Assembly: GCF_016918015.1 (NCBI RefSeq)
Contig: NZ_JAERMK010000026.1
Span: 1 to 62,612, forward strand
Origin: Glycomyces sp. YM15
Lineage (GTDB): Bacteria > Actinomycetota > Actinomycetes > Mycobacteriales > Micromonosporaceae
DNA: 62,612 bases
Direction: 5' to 3'
The position numbers and the translations under genes are program-made. The notes beneath the pieces are model-generated. The model worked only from the letters and a program-made list of their open reading frames with translations, had not been told where the DNA came from and did not search any database. Shown piece by piece: positions 54,481-62,612 of the stretch (positions are counted from its first letter, which is position 1; the number at the start of each line of letters is the position of its first letter).

Positions 54481-55465
54481 GATTGCCCTTCCCCGCGGCG
54501 CTCAATCGGGTGATCTCCAAGATCGCGTGCTCGAGCGCCCAGCCCCGGTCATCGGCACCGCCCTTGACCTCGCCGTTCAGTCGCGCGCACACCCGCATCG
54601 CCTCGGCGAGCGCGTCCGCGGTCCAGTTGCGGGCCTGCTTGCGCGCCTTCTCGATCTGCCACGGCGCCATGCCGAGCTGACCGGCGAGCTGCCCCGCCCC
54701 GCCCCGTTCGGCGGCGACGCGGGAGAGGTTGCGCACGGCCATCGCCAGCGCGTCGGCGATCGGCACCGCGTCGACCCCGACCTGCATGGCCCAGCGCAGC
54801 GCGCCGAGCGCCTCCGCGGTGTCCCCTGCGATCGTCGCGTCGGCGACGGTGAAGCCGGAGACCTCGGCGCGGCCGGAGTAGTACTGGGCCACGCTCTCCT
54901 GCGTGATCTTGCCGTCGGTGTCCGCGACGAGCTGCGCGCACGCCGAAGCGAGCTCGCGCAGGTCGGAGCCGACGGCCTGAATGATCGTGTCGGCGATCTC
55001 CGCCGAAGCCGACCGCGGCGAGGCCCCGGCGTCGCGCAGTTCACCGCGCACGAAGGCCACCCGGTCGGGCTGCCGCTTGATCTTGGAGACGCGCACCACC
55101 TCGACGTCGAGCTTCTTCAAGCCCTCGGCGAGTCCTTTGCCCTTGTTGCCGCCGTTGTGGCACACCGCGAGGTAGATCCCGGGCGCGGGCTGCTTGGCGA
55201 AGGCGAGCACGGCGGCGGCGAGGCCCTTGTCGATGTCCTGGCCCGACTCGATGATGCCGACGACCGCGCCACCGAACAGGGTCGGACTGGTCAGCTCCGC
55301 GAAGGCGCCCGCGGTGAGGTCGCCGCCGTCGATGCGGTTGACGGCGGGCGCGGGCTCCCCTTCCGGGAGCTCGGCGCGCACCGCCTTCACGAAGTCGGCG
55401 GCGGCCCGCTCGGCGAGGAATTCGTCGTCGCCTTGGATCAGGCGGATGGGTTCGAGTGCAGCCAC
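54473..55465 (-). CDS. holA: DNA polymerase III delta subunit
   Basis: A 330-residue clamp-loader subunit. IRLIQGDDEFLAERAAADFV at the N-terminus, GGAVVGIIES and YLAVCHNGGNKGKGL in the first domains; the C-terminal helical collar domain starts about residue 215. Length is normal for delta. GTG at 55465 with GGAGG upstream. Opens the beta clamp with the tau/gamma and delta' subunits. Confidence 0.92.
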   Translation of the reverse strand: MAALEPIRLIQGDDEFLAERAAADFVKAVRAELPEGEPAPAVNRIDGGDLTAGAFAELTSPTLFGGAVVGIIESGQDIDKGLAAAVLAFAKQPAPGIYLAVCHNGGNKGKGLAEGLKKLDVEVVRVSKIKRQPDRVAFVRGELRDAGASPRSASAEIADTIIQAVGSDLRELASACAQLVADTDGKITQESVAQYYSGRAEVSGFTVADATIAGDTAEALGALRWAMQVGVDAVPIADALAMAVRNLSRVAAERGGAGQLAGQLGMAPWQIEKARKQARNWTADALAEAMRVCARLNGEVKGGADDRGWALEHAILEITRLSAAGKGNRV

Positions 55466-55663
55466 CGGACCATCCTCCCATGCCTCCCGCGGACCCACGG
55501 GTTTCGACCGGGCCATCGTCTCCCGCGCAACCCCCCTGCCATGCCCGACCGTGCCGATCCGCACCGGGACGTCCGCCGCCCATTCACCCGAAAGGTGACC
55601 CATCGGGCACGCTCGGTAGGGCCCGATGCCGCCCCGCCCCGTCCCGCCGACTTCATCCCGGTC

Positions 55664-57979
55664 TCAATCCGCCGTCGTCACCTCGAACGCGTCGCCGTTG
55701 CGCACCACCGTGATCCGGCCCGACTCGTCCGTCCGGAACACCAGCGCCCCGCGCTCCTCGAGCACACCGAGCGCCCCCGGATCGGGATGCCCGTACTCAT
55801 TTCCGGCCCCCACTCCGACAAGCGCGACCGCCGGATCGGCGGTCTCCAGGAACTCCCGGACCTGGAACGAGGACCCGTGATGCGGCATCTTCAACACGTC
55901 CACGCCGAGCACCGCCCCGCTGCCCAGCAGGGCGCGCTGGCCTTCGACCTCGACATCGCCGGTCAGCAGCACGCTCGTCCCCGCCACGTCCGCCCGCACC
56001 GCCACCGAGTTGTTGTTCGGGTCCGACCGCGTGCCGCTCAGCAGCTCCGCAGGCGGCCCCAGCACCTCCAACCGCGTCGCCCCGAACTCGAACGCCTGTC
56101 CCGGCACGGCCTCCAGCACCGGCACCGCGCCGGCCCGCTCCTCGACCAACTCGTACCCGTACCGGGCCTCCCCGGGCGGCGGCGCGAGGATCGCGTCGAC
56201 CTCGCGGCCCTCCACCACACCGCCGATTCCGGCCGTGTGGTCGATGTGGAAGTGCGACAGCACGAGCAGCGCGATCCGGTCCGCCTTCAGCTCGTCCAGG
56301 CACGCGTCGACCGACGCGGGATCGGGCCCGACATCGACGACCACCACGGCATCGCCCGCGGGCAGGACGAGCGCATCGCCTTGCCCCACATCGCACATCG
56401 TGATCACCCAGCCCGAAGGCGGACCGCCGCGGGTCAGACAGGCCGGGACCGTCCCCAACCCCGCGGCAAGGAGGACCGCCAAGACCGGGACGCGCAGGCG
56501 GCGGCGCTGCAGCAGCACGATCAGCACCGCCAGCGCCGCGGCCGAGCCCAGGCCCCACCGCACGCCACCGGGCAACGGCAGCAGCGCCCCCGGCACCTCC
56601 GCGCCGTTGCGCGCCAACCAGATCAGCCACCGCGCCGGGACAGCCGCCAGCTGCGCCGCCACTTCGCCGGCCGGAAGCCACGCGGCCGCCACCGCGGCAG
56701 CGCCCACCGAAAGCACCACGACCGGCGCGGCCACCAAGGCCGCCAGCACGTTCACCGGCACCGACACCAGGCTCACCCCGCTGCCGAGCCCGACGAGCAG
56801 CGGTGTGACCGCCGCCTGTGTCGCCAGCGGGATCGTGACCGCCAACGCGACCGGCTGCGGCCAGCCGCGGTGCTCGAGCGGCCTCGCCCAACGGAACGCC
56901 AAGAGCAGCAACCCGACACAGGCCGCCACCGAAAGCGCGAACCCCGCCTGCGCGGCCATGTCCGGGTCGGCCAGGACCACGACCAGGACCGCCGTGGCCA
57001 ATCCCGGCATGGCCGCGCGAGGCCGACCGGCGGCCAGCGCCAGCAGTGACATCCCCGCCATCACCGCCGCCCGAAGCACGCTCGGCTGCGGACCGGCCAC
57101 CACCACGATCGCGGCGATCGCGATCGCGCCGGAGGTCACCAGGCCGCGCGGACCGGCCCTGCACGCCAGGGCCACCGCCAGGACCGCGCCGACCACCAGG
57201 CTCAAGTGGTATCCGGAGACCACCACGAGGTGCACGAGTCCGGTCGTCCGGAAATCGGCGGCGAGTTCGGGATCCATCATGGATGCGTCGCCGACCGCGA
57301 GCGCGGGAATCAGGCCCGCTTCCGGTTGCGGCACCGCCGCAACGGCACTCACCAGTCGTTCACGCACATGCGCGGCGACCTGGTTCGGGAGCGACAGTTC
57401 CCCGACCGGTTCCGGAGGCCCGCGGGCGCTGACGATCGCCGCCGTCAACCGTCCTCCATCGGCCTCCCGCAGCACAGCGGGTGCGGTGAGCCGCTGTCCG
57501 GCGTCGACCTCGCTCCACTCGTCCCCGCTGGCGACCAGCAGCACCTGCCAATGCCCTTCGAGCGCTACGTCGTCGGTGTGGAAGGCATGCAGTCGCGCGG
57601 TCGCGGTGACGAGCTCCGGGCGCCGGTTCGAGGGTTTGGGCGCGGTACGCAGCACCAATTCCGCTTCGCCGTGTGCTTCGGCGGCGGTCACCGCCGCGAG
57701 CCCTGGATGGTCCCGCACGGCGACGTGCACGGTCGTGACGCCCGCGCCGAGCAGCCCGCCGAAGGCGACCGTCGCCGCGGCCGCCGGGAAGCCGCGCCTC
57801 CACTTGCGCCCGAAGGCCGCGACGACCCCGCAACCGGCGGCGACCAGCAACCCGCTCACCACGTTCCCGTACAAGCCGGCGAGCGTTGCCGCCCATACCC
57901 CGGCCGCAGCGAGCGGCAGCCGCCAGTCCCGCCGGACGACCTCCGACGGCGCCGGCCGCAGCACGAACTCGTGACTCAA
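55664..57979 (-). CDS. comEC: ComEC/Rec2-type DNA uptake channel
   Basis: A 771-residue membrane protein. N-terminal DUF4131/OB-like domain, a central competence domain with about eight helices containing LIPALAVGDASMMDPELAADFRTTGLVHLVVVSGYHLSLV, and a C-terminal metallo-beta-lactamase-like domain from about residue 535: MCDVGQGDALVLPAG, SHFHIDHTAG, LTGDVE, LKMPHHGS. It moves single-stranded DNA through the membrane. TTG at 57979, weak ribosome-binding site. 46 bp after comEA, same operon. Confidence 0.9.
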   Translation of the reverse strand: MSHEFVLRPAPSEVVRRDWRLPLAAAGVWAATLAGLYGNVVSGLLVAAGCGVVAAFGRKWRRGFPAAAATVAFGGLLGAGVTTVHVAVRDHPGLAAVTAAEAHGEAELVLRTAPKPSNRRPELVTATARLHAFHTDDVALEGHWQVLLVASGDEWSEVDAGQRLTAPAVLREADGGRLTAAIVSARGPPEPVGELSLPNQVAAHVRERLVSAVAAVPQPEAGLIPALAVGDASMMDPELAADFRTTGLVHLVVVSGYHLSLVVGAVLAVALACRAGPRGLVTSGAIAIAAIVVVAGPQPSVLRAAVMAGMSLLALAAGRPRAAMPGLATAVLVVVLADPDMAAQAGFALSVAACVGLLLLAFRWARPLEHRGWPQPVALAVTIPLATQAAVTPLLVGLGSGVSLVSVPVNVLAALVAAPVVVLSVGAAAVAAAWLPAGEVAAQLAAVPARWLIWLARNGAEVPGALLPLPGGVRWGLGSAAALAVLIVLLQRRRLRVPVLAVLLAAGLGTVPACLTRGGPPSGWVITMCDVGQGDALVLPAGDAVVVVDVGPDPASVDACLDELKADRIALLVLSHFHIDHTAGIGGVVEGREVDAILAPPPGEARYGYELVEERAGAVPVLEAVPGQAFEFGATRLEVLGPPAELLSGTRSDPNNNSVAVRADVAGTSVLLTGDVEVEGQRALLGSGAVLGVDVLKMPHHGSSFQVREFLETADPAVALVGVGAGNEYGHPDPGALGVLEERGALVFRTDESGRITVVRNGDAFEVTTAD

Positions 57980-58025
57980 GACGCCCGACTTTCCCGCGGC
58001 TGCCCGCGCAACCCGTAAGTTCGCG

Positions 58026-58799
58026 TCATAGCGTCACCTGGTCGCGCAGCTGCTCGAGCAGCGCCGTGCCGATTCCGGAGACCTCCGAGAGTTCATCGAG
58101 CGATCCGAAGCTCCCGTTGGCGTCGCGGTACTCGATGATCCGCTCGGCGAGTACCGGACCGATGCCCTTGAGCGCGTCCAGCTCCGCGGCACTCGCCACG
58201 TTGACGTTCACCAGGCCGCCGGAGCTCGCGCCTTCCGTGTCGCCTGGGGCGGCCGCACCCGAGGCCGTGGCGTCGGGAACGGCGACGAGATCGCCGTCGG
58301 CGACGACGCGGGCGAGGTTCAGGAATCCGGGATCGGCGCCGTCGGCCAGCCCGCCTGCGGCCTCGATCGCATCGGCGACGCGCGACCCGGCCTCCAGTTC
58401 GACGATCCCGGGTTCCTTGACCGCACCGGCGACCGAGACGATGATCGTCTTCGGATCGGCCGCCGTCGCTTCCACGGGCGCGGCGGGCGCCGTCGCGGTG
58501 GGCTCGGCGTCGGGCCAGGACAAGAGCGTCACAGACAGGCCGACCGCAGCGACCAGGAGCGCGACGGTCACCAGGACCCAGCGGTTGAGATGCGAGAGGC
58601 CGAGGCGGTGCTGAAGGCGTTCGAGGTGCTCGTCGAAACGGCGGACGGGAGGCGGTTTGAGGACCGGTTCAGGTTCGGGTTCACCGGAATCGGCGTCGAC
58701 GGTCTCCTTGCAGACCCCGGGTTCGTCGACGGAGTCGTTGAGCCGCATTCGAAGTCTCGCGGCGAGAGCGGCGGAATCAGGTGGCAGTTCGCGTTCCAT
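58026..58799 (-). CDS. comEA: ComEA-type DNA-binding protein
   Basis: A 257-residue membrane-anchored DNA receptor. One N-terminal transmembrane segment (about 72-94); then an SLBB domain (VSVAGAVKEPGIVELEAGSRVADAIEAAGG); a Thr/Ala linker; and the C-terminal helix-hairpin-helix pair (VNVNVASAAELDALKGIGPVLAERIIEYR). Hands double-stranded DNA to ComEC. ATG start at 58799. Two DnaA boxes lie 50-80 bp upstream. Confidence 0.92.
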   Translation of the reverse strand: MERELPPDSAALAARLRMRLNDSVDEPGVCKETVDADSGEPEPEPVLKPPPVRRFDEHLERLQHRLGLSHLNRWVLVTVALLVAAVGLSVTLLSWPDAEPTATAPAAPVEATAADPKTIIVSVAGAVKEPGIVELEAGSRVADAIEAAGGLADGADPGFLNLARVVADGDLVAVPDATASGAAAPGDTEGASSGGLVNVNVASAAELDALKGIGPVLAERIIEYRDANGSFGSLDELSEVSGIGTALLEQLRDQVTL

Positions 58800-58849
58800 A
58801 CCCGGCTCAACGAGCGGAGGACACGGCCGTCACTGCGATCTTTTCGGCC

Positions 58850-58880
58850 TGTGGATAAACGGAATCACCCCTGTGGATAA
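58850..58880 (-). promoter_or_regulatory. Pair of perfect DnaA boxes upstream of comEA
   Basis: TGTGGATAA, the complement of the DnaA box TTATCCACA, occurs at 58850-58858 and 58872-58880, 22 bp apart (about two helical turns) in the same orientation. A weaker TGTGGACGG follows at 58891. They lie 51-81 bp before the comEA start. Confidence 0.65.
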
Positions 58881-59133
58881 CCCCGACAAGTGTGGACGGA
58901 TCCCCAGCGAGACGCCATAATGCGTGCGTCCACGCCCGACGAACTGTCGCACCGCTGTGGGAGTGTGGTCTTTTTTCGGTTGGTCGGAGGCGGATGCGGG
59001 CGGGAAGGGGCATGCCCTACGGCCACCCGGCCATACACTCCGACACACCCGACCCCGGGGGGTCGCTCCGCGAACATCCGAACTCCGAACCCGCTGAATG
59101 AAGAGTCAGCTGATCTGCCATTCGATCCGCCGC
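58881..59133. other. Intergenic region between comEA and degV
   Basis: Part of a 334-bp gap. Apart from the DnaA-box-like sites at its left end it holds short frames on both strands with no likeness to proteins, and no clear terminator. Confidence 0.4.
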
Positions 59134-59982
59134 TCAGGGCAGTCGCCTCGTGATCACGCCGACCAGGCCCGGGCCGCAATGCGCCCCGATCGCCGCACCG
59201 ACTTCCGTCACGTCCATGCGCCGCAACCGGCCTTCGAACCGCTCCCCGAGCCAGCCCGCCAACGCCTCCGCCCGGCGCTCCGCACCCAAGTGGTGCACCG
59301 TCATCTCGACCTCCGCCTCGCCGGCGCCGGCCACCGCGAGCGCCGCCAGTCGCTGCAGCCCGCGCGTCGGCGTGCGCACCTTCTCCACCACGTCGATGCG
59401 CCCGTCCTCGACGCCCAAGATCGGCTTCACCGACAACGCCGTTCCCACGATCGCCCGAGCGGCACTGATCCGCCCGCCGCGCCGCAGGTACTCCAACGTG
59501 TCGAGGTAGAAATACGTCGAGGTCCGCCCGATCACCGACTGCGCCGCAGCAGCAGCCCCCAGCAACTCGGCACCGTGCTCCGCCGCATCGACCGCCGCGA
59601 GCGCCGGATACCCGACCCCCATGCCCGCACCGAGCGAATCGACCACCGCCACCCGCCCGCCGAAGCCCGCCGCCGCGGCCTCAGCCGCCGCCACCGTCCC
59701 CGACAACCGCCCGGACAGGTGCACCGAGACGATCCCGCTCGCGCCCTCGTCCAGCAGCCGCTTGTACGTCGCCCGCAGCTCTTCCGGAGGCAGACCCGAT
59801 GTGGTCACCTCACGGCCTTCCCGCATCGCGCGCAGGATCACCTCGCCGTCGATGTCCTCGCCTTCGCGGTGCTCGACGCCGTCGATCAGCACCGGAATGC
59901 CGAGCACCGTCAAGCCGCTGCGCGCAGTGCGCAGCGGCTCAGGCAAAGCCGAAGTGGAATCGGTAACGACGACGACGGTCAC
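59134..59982 (-). CDS. DegV-family fatty-acid-binding protein
   Basis: A 282-residue protein of the DegV/FakB family: VTDSTSALP at the N-terminus, TSGLPPEELRATY, IVSVHLSGRLSGT with the Ser that binds the carboxylate, VVDSLGAGMGVG, and the RGGRISAA segment. Members carry fatty acids for the kinase FakA, which is not in the window. GTG start at 59982. Confidence 0.88.
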   Translation of the reverse strand: MTVVVVTDSTSALPEPLRTARSGLTVLGIPVLIDGVEHREGEDIDGEVILRAMREGREVTTSGLPPEELRATYKRLLDEGASGIVSVHLSGRLSGTVAAAEAAAAGFGGRVAVVDSLGAGMGVGYPALAAVDAAEHGAELLGAAAAAQSVIGRTSTYFYLDTLEYLRRGGRISAARAIVGTALSVKPILGVEDGRIDVVEKVRTPTRGLQRLAALAVAGAGEAEVEMTVHHLGAERRAEALAGWLGERFEGRLRRMDVTEVGAAIGAHCGPGLVGVITRRLP

Positions 59983-59995
59983 GCGGCCACACTAC

Positions 59996-60472
59996 CTAAT
60001 CCGAGGACTGGGCGACCTCCACCACGAACGGGGTCCCCTGCTGGCACGTCGACATCATGCCGTCGTCGACCTTCCCCTGCAACGTGACCGTGGCGCCCGC
60101 GTACACGACCGACGAGTCGTAGTCCCCGAAGATCCCGTACACGGTCCCGTCGTGCTCCAGCACCAGGCAGCCGGCCTCGACGCCGGCTTCCACGGTGCCG
60201 CTGATGGTCATCGAGGAACCGGGCTTGGAGGAGTCGCCGAGCGACGGATCGAGATAGGGGGTGGTCTCATCTGGCACGGGGCTCTCCTCGGTCGTTTCGG
60301 GCGCGCTGCTCGGCTCCGCCGAGGTCGCGGGCGTAGTGGTCTCACCGTCGGTACCGCCGTCGCCCGCGCCGCAAGCGGCGAGCACGGCGACCATGAGCGC
60401 ACCGATGAAAGCGCCGACGAGCGGGCCGGTCAGGCCCGTGCTCAGTCGAACGCGCGAAGTCTGCGTATTCAT
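59996..60472 (-). CDS. Hypothetical lipoprotein (DUF5818-like C-terminus)
   Basis: A 158-residue lipoprotein: signal peptide with LAAC lipobox, a Thr/Ser/Glu-rich linker, and a small beta domain from about residue 85 (MTISGTVEAGVEAGCLVLEHDG, VYGIFGDY). Function unknown. Thirteen bp upstream of degV and on the same strand, so possibly co-transcribed. Confidence 0.65.
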   Translation of the reverse strand: MNTQTSRVRLSTGLTGPLVGAFIGALMVAVLAACGAGDGGTDGETTTPATSAEPSSAPETTEESPVPDETTPYLDPSLGDSSKPGSSMTISGTVEAGVEAGCLVLEHDGTVYGIFGDYDSSVVYAGATVTLQGKVDDGMMSTCQQGTPFVVEVAQSSD

Positions 60473-60573
60473 GCCGGTTTGACGCCTCCGAGCCCGGCGC
60501 GGTTGCACCTCGACCGAAGCCTACGACGCGAATGCGAAACCGGTCCAGGGTTCCGGGGGGCCCGGCGCCGCCG

Positions 60574-61230
60574 TCAACGGGCTGCCTGCTGGCCTCTCGC
60601 AAGCGGGCTCCGCCCGATCGTGTGCGGAGCGGGCACGCCCAGGTTGTAGCCGAACAGGCGCCACTTGCCCGAACGCATCCGTCGCAGCTCAGCCCAGTGC
60701 GCGTTGTCCATCCCCGAAAGGCTGCTCGCCGCCGCCTCGTCGAAACCGAGGACCCCGCCGACGATCTGCCGCGCCGAACCGCCATGGCAGACCACGATCG
60801 TGGTCCCCTCGAGCTCCGACTCGACGATGTCCCGCACTGCATCGCCGGTGCGGCGATGCAGTTCCCCCCACGTCTCGATGTCGGGGTGCTGCAGCGGCTC
60901 CTGCGCGCGCCAACGCCGGTGCTCCTCGGGGAACTGCTCGGCGATCTCCCGCTGCGTCAGGCCCTCCCAGGGGCCGTAAGCACGTTCACGCAGCCGCTTG
61001 TCCAACAGGATCTCGATACCGGTGAGCTCCGCGATCGGCCGGGCGGTGTCCACCGCCCGCCGCAGATCCGAGGAGATGATCCGGTTCGGCTCGTACGCGG
61101 CCAGCTCCGGAGCGGCCTCGGCCGCCTGCGCGACTCCGTCCGCGTCCAGGTCGATGTCGGTTGAGCCCTGAATGCGGCCGGCGAGATTCCACTCGGTCTG
61201 CCCGTGTCGGACGACAAGCAGCCGGTTCAC
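60574..61230 (-). CDS. gpgP: Histidine phosphatase, GpgP-like
   Basis: A 218-residue enzyme of the phosphoglycerate-mutase-like superfamily. LLVVRHGQTEWN is the RHG motif with the phosphorylated His; GTTIVVCHGG holds the second catalytic His; RERAYGPWEGL carries the acidic residues. Mycobacterium has the glucosyl-3-phosphoglycerate phosphatase gene (gpgP) at the same place, after rsfS and nadD, so this is the likely role in methylglucose lipopolysaccharide precursor synthesis. The GTG overlaps the rsfS stop (GTGA). Confidence 0.8.
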   Translation of the reverse strand: MNRLLVVRHGQTEWNLAGRIQGSTDIDLDADGVAQAAEAAPELAAYEPNRIISSDLRRAVDTARPIAELTGIEILLDKRLRERAYGPWEGLTQREIAEQFPEEHRRWRAQEPLQHPDIETWGELHRRTGDAVRDIVESELEGTTIVVCHGGSARQIVGGVLGFDEAAASSLSGMDNAHWAELRRMRSGKWRLFGYNLGVPAPHTIGRSPLARGQQAAR

Positions 61231-61649
61231 TCCCCGGCCTCGCCGTCGCCCTCGGCGGCCTCGGCGCGGCGGGCCCGCTCCGCGTCCGTCTCGTCGACGA
61301 ACTCGATCTCCGGGCAGTCCTTCCAGAGACCGTCGAGACCGTAGTAGTCGCGGGCCTCCTTGTGGAAGACGTGCACCACGATCTCGTTGTAGTCCAGCAG
61401 CACCCACTGCTCGCCGCCTTTGCCTTCACGGCGCAGCGGACGGGTGTCGTGCTCCTTGATGAGCTTCTCCTCGACCGCGTCGACGACCGCGTGGACCTGC
61501 CGCTCGTTCGAGGCCGAAACGATCACGAAGACGTCCGTGAGGGCGATCTTCGAGGTGACGTCCCGAAGGTTGATGGCGAAGGCCTTCTTGTCAGCCGCCG
61601 CCTGGGCTGCAGAAAAGGCCAGGGTCTTGGCGGTTTCACTTGCGGTCAC
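61227..61649 (-). CDS. rsfS: Ribosomal silencing factor RsfS
   Basis: A 140-residue protein of the Iojap/RsfS family. ALTDVFVIVSASNERQVHAVVDAVEE and WVLLDYNEIVVHVFHKEARDYYGLDGLW are signature segments. Binds L14 and blocks 30S-50S joining when nutrients are short. GTG start with AGGAGC upstream. A small hairpin (61674-61690) lies between it and nadD. Confidence 0.95.
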   Translation of the reverse strand: MTASETAKTLAFSAAQAAADKKAFAINLRDVTSKIALTDVFVIVSASNERQVHAVVDAVEEKLIKEHDTRPLRREGKGGEQWVLLDYNEIVVHVFHKEARDYYGLDGLWKDCPEIEFVDETDAERARRAEAAEGDGEAGE

Positions 61650-61767
61650 GAACGCTCCTGAGATTGGGTTCCCACCGGCGCTCGCCGGTGCTGCTCTAGT
61701 CTTACACGCGGGGTACGACGACGACTTCCCTGTTTCACGCCAGTCGCTGTGCGAAGCGTCCCAACGG

Positions 61768-62358
61768 TCAACCGCGGTAAAGCCCGTGCTCCTGCACGTA
61801 TGCCGCGACCGAGTCGGTCACGAGATACCGGATCGGCTGCCCGTCGCGCACGCGCTGGCGGCATTCGGTCGACGAGAGGTCCACTGCGGGCATGTCGATG
61901 AACTCGACCTGGGCCCCGAACGACGTGTCGACCTCTCGACGTGAGTGCCCCGGACGGTTCAACGCGACGAACTTCACTGCCCTGCAAAGCTCCTCGACCC
62001 GATGCCAGGTGTGGAGGTTCTCCAACGAGTCGGCGCCGATGATGAAGTGCAGGTCCACTTCATCGTCGTACTCCGCCCGCACGTCCGCCACAGTGTCCAC
62101 CGCGTACGTGGCACCTTCACGATCGATGTCGCAGGTGCTGACCCGAAACTGCGGGTCGGACTCGACCGCCGAACGCGTCATCGCAAGCCGCGCAGCGGCA
62201 TCGGTGACCTTGAGATGATGCTTCTGCCAGGGATCGCCGGTGGGGACGAACACCACTTCATCGAGCGCACAACGGAACGCCGCCTCGCTGGCAGCCACGA
62301 GGTGCCCCAGATGAGGAGGATCGAAAGTCCCCCCGAAAACTCCGATGCGACGAATCAC
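61768..62358 (-). CDS. nadD: Nicotinate-nucleotide adenylyltransferase NadD
   Basis: A 196-residue enzyme of NAD synthesis that makes deamido-NAD from NaMN and ATP. GVFGGTFDPPHLGHLVAA is the nucleotidyltransferase (GxFDPxHxGH) motif; IGADSLENLHTWHR and the C-terminal LSSTECRQRVRDGQPIRYLV motif (ISSTxIR type) are conserved. GTG start at 62358. First gene of nadD-rsfS-gpgP. Confidence 0.95.
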   Translation of the reverse strand: MIRRIGVFGGTFDPPHLGHLVAASEAAFRCALDEVVFVPTGDPWQKHHLKVTDAAARLAMTRSAVESDPQFRVSTCDIDREGATYAVDTVADVRAEYDDEVDLHFIIGADSLENLHTWHRVEELCRAVKFVALNRPGHSRREVDTSFGAQVEFIDMPAVDLSSTECRQRVRDGQPIRYLVTDSVAAYVQEHGLYRG

Positions 62359-62401
62359 AGCCGAATCCTATCGCGCCCACTCGATTCAGAGGCACGCAAA
62401 A

Positions 62402-62428
62402 AGGGCTCCACTGATCGAGTGGAGCCCT
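62402..62428 (-). terminator. Distal rRNA operon terminator
   Basis: AGGGCTCCACT pairs with AGTGGAGCCCT around a 5-nt loop; on the minus strand it ends in TTTTT. Second in tandem after the 5S gene. Confidence 0.88.
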
Positions 62429-62445
62429 GCGAAGCAGAAGACAGA

Positions 62446-62475
62446 AAAGGCCCGACGCTTATGCGTCGGGCCTTT
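62446..62475 (-). terminator. Proximal rRNA operon terminator
   Basis: AAAGGCCCGACGC pairs with GCGTCGGGCCTTT around a 4-nt loop; on the minus strand TTTTC follows. It lies 13 bp after the 5S gene. Confidence 0.9.
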
Positions 62476-62488
62476 CCCAATGTTCAAT

Positions 62489-62606
62489 GTTTGGCGGTGT
62501 CCTGCTCTCCCACACCCTCTCGAGTGCAGTACCATCGGCGCTGGAAGCCGTAACGACCGGGTTCGGAATGGGACCGGGTGTGTCACTTCCGCTCTCACCA
62601 CCAAAC
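62489..62606 (-). rRNA. 5S ribosomal RNA
   Basis: On the minus strand the sequence opens with GTTTGGTGGTGAGAGCGG and continues with CCCGGTCCCATTCCGAACCC and GGGAGAGCAGGACACCGCC, the standard actinobacterial 5S pattern; the ends pair as helix I. It is the 3' end of a leftward rRNA operon whose 23S and 16S genes lie beyond the right edge. Ends are accurate to a few bases. Confidence 0.95.
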
Positions 62607-62612
62607 AAACCC

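Noticed and set aside
58850..58899. Possible chromosomal origin because of clustered DnaA boxes
   Set aside because: Only two perfect boxes, no AT-rich unwinding region, and none of the usual origin neighbours (dnaA, dnaN, rpmH). Better read as a regulatory or titration site.

Overview
The window is chromosomal DNA from a high-GC actinomycete. Codon use is strongly GC-biased, GTG and TTG starts are frequent, and several gene orders are typical of Actinomycetota: nadD-rsfS-phosphoglycerate mutase-like phosphatase, hrcA-dnaJ-rsmE-hint, phoH-ybeY-corC-cdd-like-era, and holA-rpsT-lepA. The gene content fits a soil actinomycete that degrades plant polymers, perhaps near Glycomycetaceae or Micromonosporaceae; that placement is only an inference. 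I see no CRISPR array, intact prophage or intact insertion sequence.

Layout. 1-9.4 kb: accessory genes, namely a nucleotidyltransferase, two VOC proteins, a DUF6069-type membrane protein divergent from an AraC regulator, a GNAT and an MFS exporter, a CDF metal exporter, an Smr protein and an HTH protein. Within this, 4.07-5.6 kb is a less GC-rich patch with a truncated ISAzo13-like transposase next to an orphan glycosidase-like gene. 9.6-13.5 kb: an iron-siderophore ABC importer (ATPase, lipoprotein, fused double permease) behind an IdeR/DmdR-type iron box. 13.5-15.2 kb: a HIT gene remnant and a secreted beta-propeller phytase. 15.2-17.0 kb: no convincing gene, but a pentanucleotide repeat and an orphan perfect Shine-Dalgarno sequence. 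17.0-21.2 kb: a TRM11-like methyltransferase and a two-gene secreted arabinan-degrading operon (ricin-lectin plus GH43). 21.3-30.7 kb: a complete myo-inositol catabolic operon (iolC, Cgl0158-type aldolase, iolB, iolD, iolA, iolE-like, iolG, all leftward) with a divergent LacI-type regulator and an operator between them; no inositol transporter is present. 31.1-32.4 kb: a secreted CE1/PHB-depolymerase-type esterase with a ricin domain, behind a promoter palindrome.

33.2-45.2 kb is a leftward housekeeping block: initiator tRNA, era, cdd-like, corC, ybeY, phoH (with an intein), hint, rsmE, a membrane-anchored MazF-fold protein, dnaJ, hrcA with CIRCE, capA and hemW. 45.2-49.6 kb runs rightward: enoyl-CoA hydratase, a lytic-transglycosylase-like lipoprotein, PhoD phosphatase and a proline-rich membrane protein. 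49.6-62.6 kb: lepA, a membrane protein with a divergent TetR and shared operator, rpsT, holA, comEC and comEA, degV, a lipoprotein, gpgP-like, rsfS and nadD. At the right edge is the 5S rRNA at the 3' end of a leftward rRNA operon, with tandem terminators.

The most striking signals are: a 360-residue intein in PhoH with the hallmarks of class 3 splicing (Ala1, no N-terminal nucleophile, W-C-T motif) and a LAGLIDADG endonuclease; a head-to-head hemW/enoyl-CoA hydratase pair whose GTG starts are 18 bp apart around one TACGGTA palindrome that can be the -10 element in both directions; an initiator tRNA with A29:U41 in place of the first of its three conserved G:C pairs; two perfect DnaA boxes upstream of comEA; and a membrane-anchored MazF-fold protein in the dnaJ-rsmE operon.
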